In this document: positions 1 to 8,669 of the stretch, piece after piece | How the letters are laid out: the number at the start of each line of letters is the position of its first letter | Numbering within the stretch: the first letter of the stretch is position 1 | From: Acidovorax sp. SRB_14 | GTDB lineage: Bacteria > Pseudomonadota > Gammaproteobacteria > Burkholderiales > Burkholderiaceae_C | Direction of reading: 5' to 3' | NCBI RefSeq assembly: GCF_012932145.1 | Contig: NZ_MWOK01000001.1 | Coordinates: forward strand, 141,166 to 205,165 | DNA length: 64,000 nt | Translations under genes and position numbers: made by a program | The notes under the pieces: model-generated | The model's input: only the letters and a program-made list of their open reading frames with translations | Told to the model about the DNA's origin: nothing | The model's database searches: none

Positions 1-144
1 GTAGAGAGTGCCACGTTTCCCAATTGGAATGGAACGGAGCAGAAGCGCTTGCTCTCCCCGATTGACGGCGACGTATTGAAGTACATCACTCCCACAGCTT
101 CCAGTGGCGGAGTCGGGACGGTGACTTGGAAGCGTCTCAGATGA
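1..144 (+). CDS. lipocalin-like domain protein, C-terminal fragment (cut by window edge)
   Basis: The first 47 codons are open from base 1 and stop with TGA at 142-144. The peptide includes SATFPNWNGTEQKRLL and later YITPTASSGG, ending in TWKRLR. The FPNWxGTEQxR pattern followed by a short strand and a terminal TWKR/VWxR is what I associate with the end of lipocalin-like domain proteins (about 150 aa), which are often encoded beside SDR oxidoreductases. The next gene, an SDR, is convergent 74 bp away. The start and most of the protein are outside the window. The family call is from recognition of the C-terminal pattern only; no enzymatic role can be given. Confidence 0.6.
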   Translation, partial: VESATFPNWNGTEQKRLLSPIDGDVLKYITPTASSGGVGTVTWKRLR

Positions 145-218
145 ACACGCCTTTATCGCAGTGCCTTGGCGTGAGCCTACTCCATCTACGCCATTCGTGA
201 GCCTTTGGCGTGCCTGAC

Positions 219-1010
219 TTAAATGCTGTCGACGATGCCGCCCTCGACCCTCAGGGCCGCGCCGGTGGTCGCCGATGACAGCGGCGAAGCCACATAGGAC
301 ACCATGTTGGCGACTTCTTCCAGCTGCGCTGCGCGGCCGATGATCGAGGAGGGGCGATGCTGCTTCACGAAGGCCACGCCCGCTTGCTCCAGGGTCTGGC
401 CCGCGGGTGCCGAGGCCATCAACATCTTTGCCGCCCCCTCGGACAAGGTCGGTCCGGGCAGTACGCTGTTGACCGTCACGCCGGTGCCGGCGGCCATTTT
501 GGCCAGGCCCCGTGCCAGCCCCAGCATGGCGGTCTTGCTCATGCCGTAGTGCACCATATCGGCAGGGATGTTCAGCGCCGACTCCGACGCAATGAACACC
601 ACACGGCCCCAATTGCGCGCCAGCATCTGAGGCATATAAGCGCGCGACAGGCGCACACCGGACATGATGTTCACGTCCCAGTACCGCTGCCACTCGGCGT
701 CGTCGATGTCAAAGAAAGCCTTGATGCCATAGATGCCCAGGTTGTTGACCAGGATGTCGCACTGCGGCACGTGCGCGACGAGGTGTTCACACCCTTGGGC
801 GGTGGCCAGATCAGCGGCGACGCCCTGCGCGGTGGCACCGGACGCATGGGCCTTGATGGCGCCCACGGCCTGATCGACTGCGGAGTGGCTGCGGCCATTG
901 ACGACCACCGCGGCCCCCGCCTGGGCCAGCGATTTGGCAATGGCCAGGCCAATGCCGTCGGTGGAGCCGGTGATGACGGCAGTCTTGCCGTTCAGATCGA
1001 TGTTCAGCAT
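219..1010 (-). CDS. SDR family oxidoreductase
   Basis: Short-chain dehydrogenase of 263 aa, the usual classical-SDR length. The N-terminal cofactor motif is TGSTDGIG (about residues 14-21). The structural NNAG motif is present as NNLG, a conservative change. The active site reads SES...YGMSK, giving the Ser-Tyr-Lys catalytic set. It should be a soluble NAD(P)-dependent oxidoreductase; the substrate cannot be read from sequence. The ATG at 1008-1010 opens directly onto the beta-strand MLNIDLNGKTAVITG. A truncated LysR-like reading frame begins divergently at 1115, so the SDR may once have been controlled by that regulator. SDR/lipocalin-like/LysR neighbourhoods are common, but the link here is inference. 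Confidence 0.85.
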   Translation of the reverse strand: MLNIDLNGKTAVITGSTDGIGLAIAKSLAQAGAAVVVNGRSHSAVDQAVGAIKAHASGATAQGVAADLATAQGCEHLVAHVPQCDILVNNLGIYGIKAFFDIDDAEWQRYWDVNIMSGVRLSRAYMPQMLARNWGRVVFIASESALNIPADMVHYGMSKTAMLGLARGLAKMAAGTGVTVNSVLPGPTLSEGAAKMLMASAPAGQTLEQAGVAFVKQHRPSSIIGRAAQLEEVANMVSYVASPLSSATTGAALRVEGGIVDSI

Positions 1011-1114
1011 GGTGTCACTCAGTGAAGGGTTGCAATGCCTTCACTGTAGGTTTTGGGTATTGTTAAATCAATACTTTCATAATGCATAGATTGCAAACCA
1101 CCGGTTTTGAATCT

Positions 1115-1198
1115 ATGGACAAATTCACCAGCATGGCAGTCTTCTTGCAAGCAGTGGAATCCGGCTCGTTTGTGGCAGCGGCACAAGCTAAGACTTGA
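1115..1198 (+). pseudogene. LysR-type regulator remnant (N-terminal 27 codons)
   Basis: From ATG 1115 the frame reads MDKFTSMAVFLQAVESGSF then VAAAQAKT and stops at TGA 1196-1198. This is a textbook start of a LysR-type regulator: the first helix of the winged helix-turn-helix, with FLQAVESGSFVAAAQ. No continuation of the HTH or the substrate-binding domain is recognisable in any frame of the following 570 bases. It lies divergent from the SDR at 219-1010, where an intact regulator would be expected. It is therefore called a truncated remnant. An alternative is that downstream DNA was replaced by an insertion that has since decayed. Confidence 0.65.
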
Positions 1199-1775
1199 AC
1201 AATGCTCTCTGGCACTTTGTCCAGGCTCGTCACGCCCCACGGGTTTTCGTTCACCACCTGTGATGGATTTGATCGACCACCATGGCCAATCGGGTTCCAC
1301 ACCGCACCACGCCGATAAATTGTCCGACTCAAAAAGCACATGTTCGAAAGCCGCTTGTAAAGTGTGGCGATCCGACGACGAAGATTCCATGTCGGCACGG
1401 ATCACCACAGATTCCACCCCAGATGCCGGATATACGACTGAAGGTGTTTACCTGCTGGTCCAAATCGTTCAGGATCTTGTCGTTGTGAGTTGACAACCAG
1501 GGGCGTCAAATGTTCAGCGGCTTTCGAATAACGGTGGCTTATCATGCGGCGTTCCTCGTCGAAAACGACCTCCGTCATTTTCGGTTGCATCGACGCTTCT
1601 CTCGAAGTCGCTTAATCGGATCAGGGCGACCATCGGCGAAGTACATGCCGTGAGCGCAGTGACCCGCGGGCGAGCAGTCGACTATCTCGTATCGCAACTC
1701 AAGATCAAACCAGTCGTCTGATCGCTGTCGAAGGGCGTCAACTGAGCGAAGCAAACTCGCAGCCAAGACCGTGGA
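1199..1775. other. degraded region without a recognisable gene
   Basis: About 577 bases between the LysR remnant and gloA. Base composition is visibly less GC-rich than the neighbours. Several short open frames exist on both strands (for example 1402-1590 and 1575-1766 on the minus strand) but none has a domain, a ribosome site or codon use like the flanking genes. It may be decayed insertion DNA that replaced the rest of the LysR gene. I see no terminal inverted repeats or transposase motif. Confidence 0.4.
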
Positions 1776-2231
1776 TTAAACAGAACGCAACGGGTCAAAT
1801 TTCTCGCCTGTGGCGTTTGACTGGCGGGCATTGCCGTGAGTTGTTGATTTTTCTTGTATTAATTCGATCTTGTAGCCGTCGGGGTCGGTCACAAAGGCAA
1901 TCACCGTGCTGCCGCCCTTGACCGGCCCGGCCTCGCGCGTGACGTTGCCGCCGGCGGCCTTGATCTTCTCGCAGGCCGTGTACGCGTCGGGCACGCCCAG
2001 GGCGATGTGGCCGTAGGCGTTGCCGTGGTCGTAGCTCTCGGTGCCCCAGTTATAGGTCAGTTCGATCTCGGCCTGGCCGGGGTTGCCACCGTCAAAGCCC
2101 AAAAACGCGAGCGAGTACTTGTACTCGGGGTTCTCCGACTGGCGCAGCAGCTGCATGCCCAGCACCTGGGTATAGAAATCGATCGAGCGTTGCAGGTTGC
2201 CGACGCGCAGCATGGTGTGAAGGAATTTCAT
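1776..2231 (-). CDS. gloA: lactoylglutathione lyase (glyoxalase I)
   Basis: Converts the hemithioacetal of methylglyoxal and glutathione to S-lactoylglutathione in the cytoplasm. The protein (151 aa) begins [20 protein letters not shown], nearly identical in pattern to E. coli GloA. The metal ligands are visible: His5 (FLHT), Glu57 (EIELTYNWG), His75 (YGHIALG) and Glu123 (YKIELI), predicting a Ni/Co-type enzyme. Start: ATG at 2229-2231 overlaps the stop of the upstream thioesterase gene (ATGA), so the two are co-transcribed. The C-terminus carries about 20 extra residues (ending [10 protein letters not shown]) beyond the usual 135-140 aa and runs towards the degraded 1.2-1.8 kb region, so the native stop may have been replaced. 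Confidence 0.95.
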   Translation of the reverse strand: MKFLHTMLRVGNLQRSIDFYTQVLGMQLLRQSENPEYKYSLAFLGFDGGNPGQAEIELTYNWGTESYDHGNAYGHIALGVPDAYTACEKIKAAGGNVTREAGPVKGGSTVIAFVTDPDGYKIELIQEKSTTHGNARQSNATGEKFDPLRSV

Positions 2232-2779
2232 GGCCTCGATTGTGCCGGCAGATCGAAGACCAGGCATGTGGTGGTGGCGTGGGCGTACAGCATGCCGTCG
2301 GGGCCGACCAGGCGCGCCTCGGCCGTGGCCAGCTGGCGCCCGCAGTGGGCCACGCGGCCCTCGGCGCGCACGCGCTGCACCTGGGGCGTGAGCGCCTTGA
2401 CCAGGTTCACACCGAGTTCGGCCGTGGTGTAGCCGCGGCCCGCTGGCATGCAGGTGTGCACGGCGCAACCCAGGGCGGAGTCGAGCAGGGTGGCAAACCA
2501 GCCGCCATGCACCGTTCCCATGGGGTTGAGGTGCGCGGCGCCGGGCGTGCCCTGGAAGATGGCGCGGCCGTGTTCCACCTCCACGATCAGAAAGTCCAGT
2601 GTCTGGGCAATGGCGGCATAGGGCAGTTCGCCGCGCAGCATCGCCTGCATTTGCTCCAGGCCGCTCATGTGGGCAATCTGCTCGCGCCGGGCAACGCCTG
2701 GACCCGGGCCCAGGTCCAGGCGCGCGAGGATTTCGCGCTCCTGCGCGAGCCAATCTTTGAGGTGGTTGTGCTGGGTCAT
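2228..2779 (-). CDS. PaaI/hotdog-fold thioesterase
   Basis: 183 aa hotdog-fold protein. The core reads [21 protein letters not shown], where HGG(W)xxxLxDxAxG is the PaaI-type acyl-CoA thioesterase signature, followed by [14 protein letters not shown] and the terminal strand of the fold. It probably hydrolyses acyl- or aryl-CoA thioesters in the cytoplasm; the substrate is unknown. Start: ATG 2777-2779, from which the reading frame extends through an N-terminal helix ([14 protein letters not shown]). It overlaps gloA by 4 bases (ATGA). It is divergent from marR at 2852; the 72-bp gap holds a perfect palindrome, so the pair is probably repressed by that MarR protein. Confidence 0.85.
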   Translation of the reverse strand: MTQHNHLKDWLAQEREILARLDLGPGPGVARREQIAHMSGLEQMQAMLRGELPYAAIAQTLDFLIVEVEHGRAIFQGTPGAAHLNPMGTVHGGWFATLLDSALGCAVHTCMPAGRGYTTAELGVNLVKALTPQVQRVRAEGRVAHCGRQLATAEARLVGPDGMLYAHATTTCLVFDLPAQSRP

Positions 2780-2816
2780 GGGGTTCCTGTGCTGGGGTTG
2801 GGGGCTGCATTTAATA

Positions 2817-2843
2817 TTGCATATGCAAGTATTGCAGATACAA
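2817..2843. promoter_or_regulatory. probable MarR operator, two dyads in divergent promoter
   Basis: TTGCATATGCAA at 2817-2828 is a perfect 12-bp palindrome. A second, imperfect copy TTGCAGATACAA sits at 2832-2843. They lie between the thioesterase start (2779) and marR (2852) in AT-rich DNA. MarR-family proteins bind such dyads as dimers. Autoregulation and control of gloA/thioesterase is inference. Confidence 0.6.
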
Positions 2844-2851
2844 TCAAATCC

Positions 2852-3346
2852 ATGCAAGCCGATGCTCCCATACCCGCCACCGATCGTGCCGCCTCCCCGC
2901 CGATGCCGCAGAGCTGCACCAACTTCAAGCTGCGCCAGCTGATGCGCCGGGTGGCGCAACACTACGACGCCGAGATGGCGCAGTGCGGGCTTAAGACCAC
3001 GCAGTACTCGCTGCTGTCGCACGTGCTCAAGCTCGGGCCCATCCGGCCCAGCGACCTGGCGGCAGCGATGAAGATGGACGCTTCCACGCTCACGCGCAAC
3101 CTGCGTCCCCTGGTGGAGGCGGGTTGGGTGGTGCTGGAGGCCGGCGCCGATGCGCGCAGCCGCCTCGTGCACATCACCGATGCGGGCAGCGACAAGCGCG
3201 CCGAGGCCCAGCGCTGCTGGAAGGTGGCACAACGGGCGCTGAACGACACCCTGGGTGTGGAACGCGTGGCGGCGCTGCATGCGCTGGCCGATGAGTCCCT
3301 GGCGCTGCTGGCGCCCACAGCGGAGCAGGAACATGGCGAAGACTGA
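2852..3346 (+). CDS. MarR-family transcriptional regulator
   Basis: 164 aa winged-helix repressor. The DNA-binding part is visible as QYSLLSHVLKLGPIRPSDLAAAMKMDASTLTRNLRPLVEAGWV followed by the wing GADARSRLVHITDAG (described here in segments; recognition helix around residues 72-85). Acidic C-terminal helices serve dimerisation. ATG 2852-2854 follows the palindromes at 2817-2843. Its last 14 bases overlap the start of the MFS gene, so both are one transcript. Ligand unknown: neighbours (MFS exporter, MaoC, MATE, thioesterase) suggest an aromatic or acyl-type inducer, which is inference. Confidence 0.9.
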   Translation: MQADAPIPATDRAASPPMPQSCTNFKLRQLMRRVAQHYDAEMAQCGLKTTQYSLLSHVLKLGPIRPSDLAAAMKMDASTLTRNLRPLVEAGWVVLEAGADARSRLVHITDAGSDKRAEAQRCWKVAQRALNDTLGVERVAALHALADESLALLAPTAEQEHGED

Positions 3347-4583
3347 GCGTGTGGGCGGGGCCGCGAGGTCCTGGGCCGTCTGGCTTGTGCTGCTGGCGGC
3401 GGCCGGCGCGTTTGCGCTCACCATGGGCGTGCGGCAGACCATGGGCTTGTTCCTGTCGGCGTTGAACACCTCGACCGGGCTGGGCGTGGGCAGCATCAGC
3501 CTGGCCTTTGCGCTGGGCCAGCTTTGGTGGGGGTTGACGCAGCCTTTTGCCGGCGCGGTGGCCGACCGCATCGGCACTGGGCGCGTGATCCTCCTGGGCG
3601 TGGTGCTGGTGGCAGTGGGCACGTTCATCACACCGCTGATGACCACGACGGCGGGCCTCGTCCTTGCCATTGGCATCCTGGCCGCCGGGGGCGCGGGCAT
3701 GGCCGGGCCGTCGGTGCTCATGGCGGCCAGCGCGCGGCTAGTGCCACCGCACAAGCGCGGCCTGGCCACCGGCATCGTCAATGCGGGCGGCTCCTTCGGC
3801 CAGTTTGCAATGGCGCCCATCGCCATCGGCCTGACGGCAGCCGTGGGCTGGGCCAGCGCAATGCAGTGGCTGGGCGTGCTCGTGCTTCTGGCGCTGCCGG
3901 CGGTTTTCATACTGCGCGGCAATGCAAATGCGCTGGCGGCTCAGGCTGCAGCCGCCTCGGGGCAGAAGGCGCTGAGCGCCCGACAGGCCATTGCCCATGC
4001 GCTGGCCACGCCCAGCTACCGCTATCTGGCGGGGGGTTTTCTGGTGTGCGGCTTCCATGTGGCGTTTCTGGCCACGCACCTGCCGGGGGTGATTGCCGCC
4101 TGCGGGCTGGCACCCGAATTCGGCGGGTGGTCGCTGGCGCTGATCGGGCTGTTCAATATCGTCGGCAGCCTGGCCATGGGCTGGGCGGTGGGGCGCTGGC
4201 GCATGAAATCCCTGCTGTCGCTGCTGTACGCCACGCGCGCCATCGCCGTGCTGGCGTTTCTGCTCGCGCCCAAGACCGGGCCGGTGGTGCTGGTGTTTGC
4301 CGCCGTGATGGGCGTGACCTTCCTGTCCACCGTGCCGCCCACGGTGGGCCTGGTCGCCAAGATGTTTGGCACGGCCAACATGGCCATGCTGTTTGGCATC
4401 GTGATGCTGGCCCACCAGGTGGGAGGATTTTTTGGCGCTTACCTGGGCGGCAGCGTGTTCCAAGCCACGGGCAGCTACGACTGGGTCTGGTACATCGACA
4501 TCGTGCTGGCCTTGGGCGCGGCGTTGGTCAACCTGCCGATCCGCGAAGCCCGCCTGGCGCGCCCTGCGCCTGCCGGGGCCTGA
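3333..4583 (+). CDS. MFS transporter
   Basis: 416 aa major facilitator with about 12 hydrophobic segments. The first loop after TM2 carries the MFS motif A-like GAVADRIGTGRV (about residues 73-84). The N-terminal QTMGLFLSALN pattern resembles oxalate/formate- or monocarboxylate-type MFS members. Located in the inner membrane; direction and substrate cannot be read. The ATG at 3333 lies inside the end of marR (14-base overlap), which couples expression to the regulator. Followed 52 bp later by a MaoC gene. Confidence 0.85.
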   Translation: MAKTERVGGAARSWAVWLVLLAAAGAFALTMGVRQTMGLFLSALNTSTGLGVGSISLAFALGQLWWGLTQPFAGAVADRIGTGRVILLGVVLVAVGTFITPLMTTTAGLVLAIGILAAGGAGMAGPSVLMAASARLVPPHKRGLATGIVNAGGSFGQFAMAPIAIGLTAAVGWASAMQWLGVLVLLALPAVFILRGNANALAAQAAAASGQKALSARQAIAHALATPSYRYLAGGFLVCGFHVAFLATHLPGVIAACGLAPEFGGWSLALIGLFNIVGSLAMGWAVGRWRMKSLLSLLYATRAIAVLAFLLAPKTGPVVLVFAAVMGVTFLSTVPPTVGLVAKMFGTANMAMLFGIVMLAHQVGGFFGAYLGGSVFQATGSYDWVWYIDIVLALGAALVNLPIREARLARPAPAGA

Positions 4584-4635
4584 GCAAGGCGCTGCACCCA
4601 TTTCGTCCTCTGTCCTTGTTGAAAGCGCTATTGCC

Positions 4636-5142
4636 ATGACAGACCCGCTTGCTTCTCCCGCGCCCGCAGCATCCCGCCCACAGCAAAAGCCCGTCTACCT
4701 CGACGACCTCACCGTGGGCGACCAGTTCAAAAGTGGCGAACATGCCATGGACGCAGAACAGATCAAGGCCTTTGCCGCGCAGTTCGACCCGCAACCGTTC
4801 CACCTGGACGATGCGGCCGCGCGGGCCACGCTGTTTGGCGGCCTGGCCGCCAGCGGCTGGCACACGGCGGCCGTGACCATGCGCCTGCAGGTGACCAGCG
4901 GCCTGCCAATTGCGGGCGGCATCATCGGCGCGGGCGGCGAACTGAGCTGGCCCCAGGCCACACGCCCTACCGACGTACTGCATGTGGTGAGCGAGGTGGT
5001 GCAGATCCAGCCCTCCCGTTCCAAGCCGGACCGCGGCATGGTCACCGTGCGCAGCGAGACCCGCAACCAGCACGGCGAGGTGTTGCAGATATCCACCGTG
5101 CGCATCGTGGTCCCGCGCAAACCCCAGGGCACTGCCGCATGA
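4636..5142 (+). CDS. MaoC-family dehydratase (hotdog fold)
   Basis: 168 aa single hotdog protein. Features of (R)-specific enoyl-CoA hydratase/MaoC proteins: the VGDQF strand near residue 30, then the hydratase-like active-site stretch AAQFDPQPFHLDDAAA (Asp and His of the D-x4-H catalytic motif) and GGLAASGWHTAAVTMR. Probably hydrates an enoyl-CoA or a related intermediate; substrate unknown. Its stop overlaps the MATE start by 4 bases (ATGA at 5139-5142), so the genes are translationally coupled. An upstream ATG-less extension exists; ATG 4636 is the first good start. Confidence 0.85.
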   Translation: MTDPLASPAPAASRPQQKPVYLDDLTVGDQFKSGEHAMDAEQIKAFAAQFDPQPFHLDDAAARATLFGGLAASGWHTAAVTMRLQVTSGLPIAGGIIGAGGELSWPQATRPTDVLHVVSEVVQIQPSRSKPDRGMVTVRSETRNQHGEVLQISTVRIVVPRKPQGTAA

Positions 5143-6545
5143 GCACCGCACTCAACCCGCGCACCCGCATGCTGCTGGAGGCGCCGATTGCACCCACGCT
5201 GCTGCGGCTGGCCGCGCCCAATGTGCTCGTCATGCTGGCGCAGGCCGGGGTGGGTCTGATCGAGACCTACTTCGTCGGCAAGCTCGGCACCGATGCGCTG
5301 GCGGGCATGGCCCTGGTCTTTCCGGTCGTGATGCTGATGCAGATGACCTCGGCCGGCGCCATGGGCGGCGGCATTGCGTCCGCCATTGCGCGTGCCCTGG
5401 GCGCACGGCGGCGCGACGATGCCGATGCGCTGGTGCTGCACGCGCTGGCCATTGCGGCGGTGTTCGCGCTCGTTTTCACGGTGGCCGTGGTGGGGGGAGG
5501 GCGCTGGCTCTACACCCGCATGGGCGGCACGGGCGGGGCGCTCGATGCCGCGCTGGTCTATTCCAACTGGGTGTTTGCGGGCGCCTTTCTGGTCTGGCTG
5601 TTCAACACGCTCTCCGCCGTGATCCGGGGCACGGGCAATATGGCGGTGCCGGCCTATGTCACGGTGCTGGGTGCGTTCGTGCTGGTGCCGCTGTCGCCCC
5701 TGCTGATCTTTGGCTGGGGCCCGTTGCCTGGCCTAGGCATTGCGGGCGGCGCGATCGCGCTGATGGCGTATTACTTCCTTGGCAGCCTGGTGCTGGCGGG
5801 CTACCTGTGGTCTCCGCGCAGCCTGCTGCGGCCGTCGTTTGCGCAGATCCGCTTTCGCTGGGCTTTGTTCAAGGACATTCTGCGGGTCGGGCTGGTGGGC
5901 ATGGTGTCCACGGTGGCCACCAATGTGACCATTGGCGTCACGACGGCCTTGGTGGGCGGCTTTGGCACGGCGGCCATTGCGGGCTATGGCACCGCATCGC
6001 GCCTTGAATACCTGCTGGTTCCGCTGGTGTTCGGCCTGGGCGCACCGCTGGTCGCGATGGTCGGCACCTGCATTGGCGCCGGCCAGCGCGAGCGCGCCCT
6101 GCGCGCCACCTGGATCGGCGCAGCCATGGCGTTCGCGATGGCGCAAGCCATCGGCCTGTGGGCCGCAGCCTTCCCGGGCGTCTGGTTGTCGCTGTTCAAT
6201 AGCGATCCGGCCATGCTCGAAGCCGGTGGGCAGTACCTGCGCACGGTAGGGCCGGTGTACGGTTTCTTCGGCCTGGGCCTGGTGCTGTACTTTGCCTCGC
6301 AAGGGGCAGGGCGCCTGCTCTGGCCCGTGCTGGGCAACATCGTGCGGCTCGCGGTGGCCGTGACCGGCGGCTGGCTGGCATTGCGCTGGGGAGAGGGCTT
6401 GGCGGCCGTGTTTGCCGCGCAGGCTGCGGCGCTGGTGCTCTACGGGTTGGTCAATGCCTGGGCCATTGCGGGCGGCGCCTGGTTCGGCCCCGTGGGGTGG
6501 CCGCGCAGCATGGCAGGTTTGCTCAAGCGTGCGCCGCAGCCTTGA
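5139..6545 (+). CDS. MATE-family efflux transporter
   Basis: 468 aa inner-membrane protein with 12 hydrophobic helices in two similar halves, typical of the MATE (NorM/DinF) family of cation-coupled drug or metabolite antiporters. The first helix follows the usual APTLLRLAAPN motif and the loop GTDALAGMALVFP corresponds to the conserved GxxxLAAxxL segment. The second half begins near FKDILRVGLVGMVS. It is last in the marR-MFS-maoC-MATE run with a 4-base overlap to maoC. A copy of the interspersed palindromic element follows within 25 bp. Confidence 0.88.
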   Translation: MSTALNPRTRMLLEAPIAPTLLRLAAPNVLVMLAQAGVGLIETYFVGKLGTDALAGMALVFPVVMLMQMTSAGAMGGGIASAIARALGARRRDDADALVLHALAIAAVFALVFTVAVVGGGRWLYTRMGGTGGALDAALVYSNWVFAGAFLVWLFNTLSAVIRGTGNMAVPAYVTVLGAFVLVPLSPLLIFGWGPLPGLGIAGGAIALMAYYFLGSLVLAGYLWSPRSLLRPSFAQIRFRWALFKDILRVGLVGMVSTVATNVTIGVTTALVGGFGTAAIAGYGTASRLEYLLVPLVFGLGAPLVAMVGTCIGAGQRERALRATWIGAAMAFAMAQAIGLWAAAFPGVWLSLFNSDPAMLEAGGQYLRTVGPVYGFFGLGLVLYFASQGAGRLLWPVLGNIVRLAVAVTGGWLALRWGEGLAAVFAAQAAALVLYGLVNAWAIAGGAWFGPVGWPRSMAGLLKRAPQP

Positions 6546-6566
6546 TGGATTTATGAGTCAAACGTG

Positions 6567-6616
6567 GCTCTAGCGCTTACCCATCAAGCGCTGGCAGCTA
6601 TCAATTCGATAGTTTT
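6567..6616 (-). repeat. palindromic interspersed element, copy 1 (intergenic)
   Basis: Read on the minus strand this is AATTGATAGCTGCCAGCGC, a 9-base linker, then AAGCGCTAG and an AGCC tail. It matches the element found 13 times in the window: (T)TTTGATAGCTG, CAGCGC, about 10 variable bases, (A)AGCGCTGG, AGGCC. It lies between the convergent MATE and SDR genes and could act as a bidirectional hairpin. Confidence 0.8.
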
Positions 6617-6623
6617 CGCTGGG

Positions 6624-7421
6624 TCAGACGGGCACTGTGTAGTTCAGCGTCATGCGCCCGCCATCCACCGTGACGATCTCGCCAGTCACGTAGCTCGCGG
6701 CATCGCTGGCCAGCCAGGCCACCACATCGGCAATCTCGTGGGGTTCGCCCAGCCGCTTCATCGGCGTGCGGCTGAGGATCTTGTTTTTGGCGTCGTCGCT
6801 GGTCAGCACGGCCTTGGCAGCGAGTTCGGTGGCAATGGTGCCAGGCGCCACCGCATTCACGCGGATGTTCTTGTCGGCCAACGCCAATGCCATGGCGCGG
6901 GTGAGCTGGTTGACGCCGCCTTTGCTCACGTTGTAGCTGGCGATCGTCGGGATGGCCAGCACGCCATTGACGGAACTCATGTTGACGATGGCGCCCCCAC
7001 CGGCCGCCGCCATGGCCCGCGCCACAGCCTGGCCCACAAGGAAGGCGCCCCTGAGATTGACGCGCAGCACGGCGTCAAAGTCCGCCTCGGTGACATCGAG
7101 AAAATCGGCCGCGCGGAAGATTCCTGCATTGTTCACCAGCACATCGATGCGCCCATAGACTGCAAGGGTTTGGACCACCAGCGCATCCACTTGCGCCTTG
7201 TCGCCCACATCGCAGCGGACATACAGCGCACCCAGTTCCTGCGCGAGCGCCAGGCCGCGCACGCCGTTCACGTCGGCAATCACTAGCTTCGCGTCTTCGA
7301 GCGCAAACCGGCGCACGCAGGCCTCGCCAATGCCTTGCGCACCGCCTGTGACGATGCAAACGCGGCCCCCATGGCCAAAGTGGACGCGAGAGACTGGTGA
7401 AGGTGCTGCAGGGGTAGTCAT
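6624..7421 (-). CDS. SDR family oxidoreductase
   Basis: 265 aa classical short-chain dehydrogenase. The cofactor loop is TGGAQGIG (near residue 24), the aspartate after beta-2 (VIADVNG) favours NAD(H), the NNAG motif is intact (VLVNNAGIF) and the active site is SSVNG...YNVSK. It resembles glucose/3-oxoacyl-type SDRs; the substrate cannot be told. ATG at 7421 gives a 15-residue lead before the first strand (RVCIVTGG). It is convergent with the MATE gene and separated from it by a palindromic repeat that could serve both as terminator. Confidence 0.85.
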   Translation of the reverse strand: MTTPAAPSPVSRVHFGHGGRVCIVTGGAQGIGEACVRRFALEDAKLVIADVNGVRGLALAQELGALYVRCDVGDKAQVDALVVQTLAVYGRIDVLVNNAGIFRAADFLDVTEADFDAVLRVNLRGAFLVGQAVARAMAAAGGGAIVNMSSVNGVLAIPTIASYNVSKGGVNQLTRAMALALADKNIRVNAVAPGTIATELAAKAVLTSDDAKNKILSRTPMKRLGEPHEIADVVAWLASDAASYVTGEIVTVDGGRMTLNYTVPV

Positions 7422-7698
7422 GGGCGCATGGTATCGCCAGTGCGGGCAATCTCTTCATTTCGGAGACGTGAGGAACGGCAGTTCCAGACCCAGGTTGCGG
7501 TACATGGGCTAAAAGCACTGCACCAGATGGACGCTCGCTCCGGGTCATGACGGCGCAGCCGCAGGCGTTGCTTCACTAGATACGATGTATATTATGTTAA
7601 CTAAGAAATTTCATCCATGCACAAGCTGCCCGAATCGAGTGTCGCGATGTGATGCGATGTTCTGAGGCATTGCCCACCCTCTACCTCTTCTGACGTGC

Positions 7699-8649
7699 TC
7701 AGGGGCGACGTTTTACAAATTTTCGACGTAGCGCAGGTGTTCGGTACAAGCGCCGCGGGGACGGTGCCTCTTTCGCTTTGAGCCCATCGCTCTGGAGCAC
7801 AGCGAGAAGCCTTTGCCCATGCGCCAGTTCTCGCTGGGCGCTTGCGAGGTCCTGGTGCAACTGCTGAATTTTGTGTTCCTGCTCCAGCGCGTAGGCCTGG
7901 TGCGTGGACAGCGCGCTTTCCAGCTGCTGCTGTGCAATTGCCAGCTTGCGGCTTTCGTCCTGGGCCGACAACGTGGATTTGCGGGCTTCTTGCCGCGCGC
8001 GGTCTACCTCTTCGAGCCAGCGGCGCTCACTGGTGCGGTAGTGCGCTTCCTGCCGTGTGCGCTCGTCCAGTGCTTGGGCCTGGGCTGTGTCCAGGCGCGC
8101 TTGGAGTGCAGCGTATTGTTCTGCCTGCCGGGCTGCAGCCGAGCGTTGGGCAGAAATTTCAGCGTCGCGCAAGGCCAGGGCACGTTCGCCGGCTCGCCAG
8201 CGTTCATTGCTTTCGGCCAGTTGCTGTGAACACAGCTGCATGGCCGCCTCCGCGGCGTGCAGACGCTCATTCATCGCCAGTTCGCGCGCGTCCAGCTCCG
8301 CGCGGGCTGCCGCCAGCTGCTCGGCCGCTTCAGTGACAGCCGCTTGCTGCGCCTGCCAGGAGGCCGCGGCCCGGGTTTCAGCTTCACTGCAGGCAGCACT
8401 CCACAAGGCGGTGGCCGCCTGGGCCACCGCATGCGGCAAAGCACTCTCGACTCCTGCCCTACCGCCGCCCAGGCGCTGGCCGAGGTCCGAAAACCACTGT
8501 TCGAGCATCGGACTGACCGTGTTCGGAGAACCCCGGCCTATGCGCTGGCGTATGCGCTCGATCGTGGGGCGCAGGCCATCGTGCAGCAGCGCATCTGCGG
8601 CCTCCGCAACATCTTCGTACTGGATTCCGCGTGAAATGCGGTGCTGCAT
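7699..8649 (-). CDS. KfrA-like DNA-binding coiled-coil protein
   Basis: 316 aa. The N-terminus (about residues 5-55: EDVAEAADALLHDGLRPT then IRQRIGRGSPNTVSPML) matches the KfrA_N DNA-binding domain, known from plasmid proteins where it binds the kfrA promoter. Almost all of the rest (about residues 85-290) is Ala/Glu/Gln/Arg-rich heptad coiled coil, and the tail is basic (RRKFVKRRP). Start chosen at CAT 8647-8649 because AGAGG lies 10 bases upstream; a start further upstream (8736) would lie in the AT-rich promoter. Divergent from a tyrosine recombinase with 116 bp between them. KfrA homologues on chromosomes beside integrases suggest a mobile or recombination module; the actual role is unknown. 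Confidence 0.8.
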   Translation of the reverse strand: MQHRISRGIQYEDVAEAADALLHDGLRPTIERIRQRIGRGSPNTVSPMLEQWFSDLGQRLGGGRAGVESALPHAVAQAATALWSAACSEAETRAAASWQAQQAAVTEAAEQLAAARAELDARELAMNERLHAAEAAMQLCSQQLAESNERWRAGERALALRDAEISAQRSAAARQAEQYAALQARLDTAQAQALDERTRQEAHYRTSERRWLEEVDRARQEARKSTLSAQDESRKLAIAQQQLESALSTHQAYALEQEHKIQQLHQDLASAQRELAHGQRLLAVLQSDGLKAKEAPSPRRLYRTPALRRKFVKRRP

Positions 8650-8669
8650 GGCTTGACCTCTTTTAGAAA

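Noticed and set aside
1402-1766. Two minus-strand frames of about 62 codons as transposase remnants
   Set aside because: No catalytic motif, terminal repeat or similarity that I can name; left as unexplained DNA.
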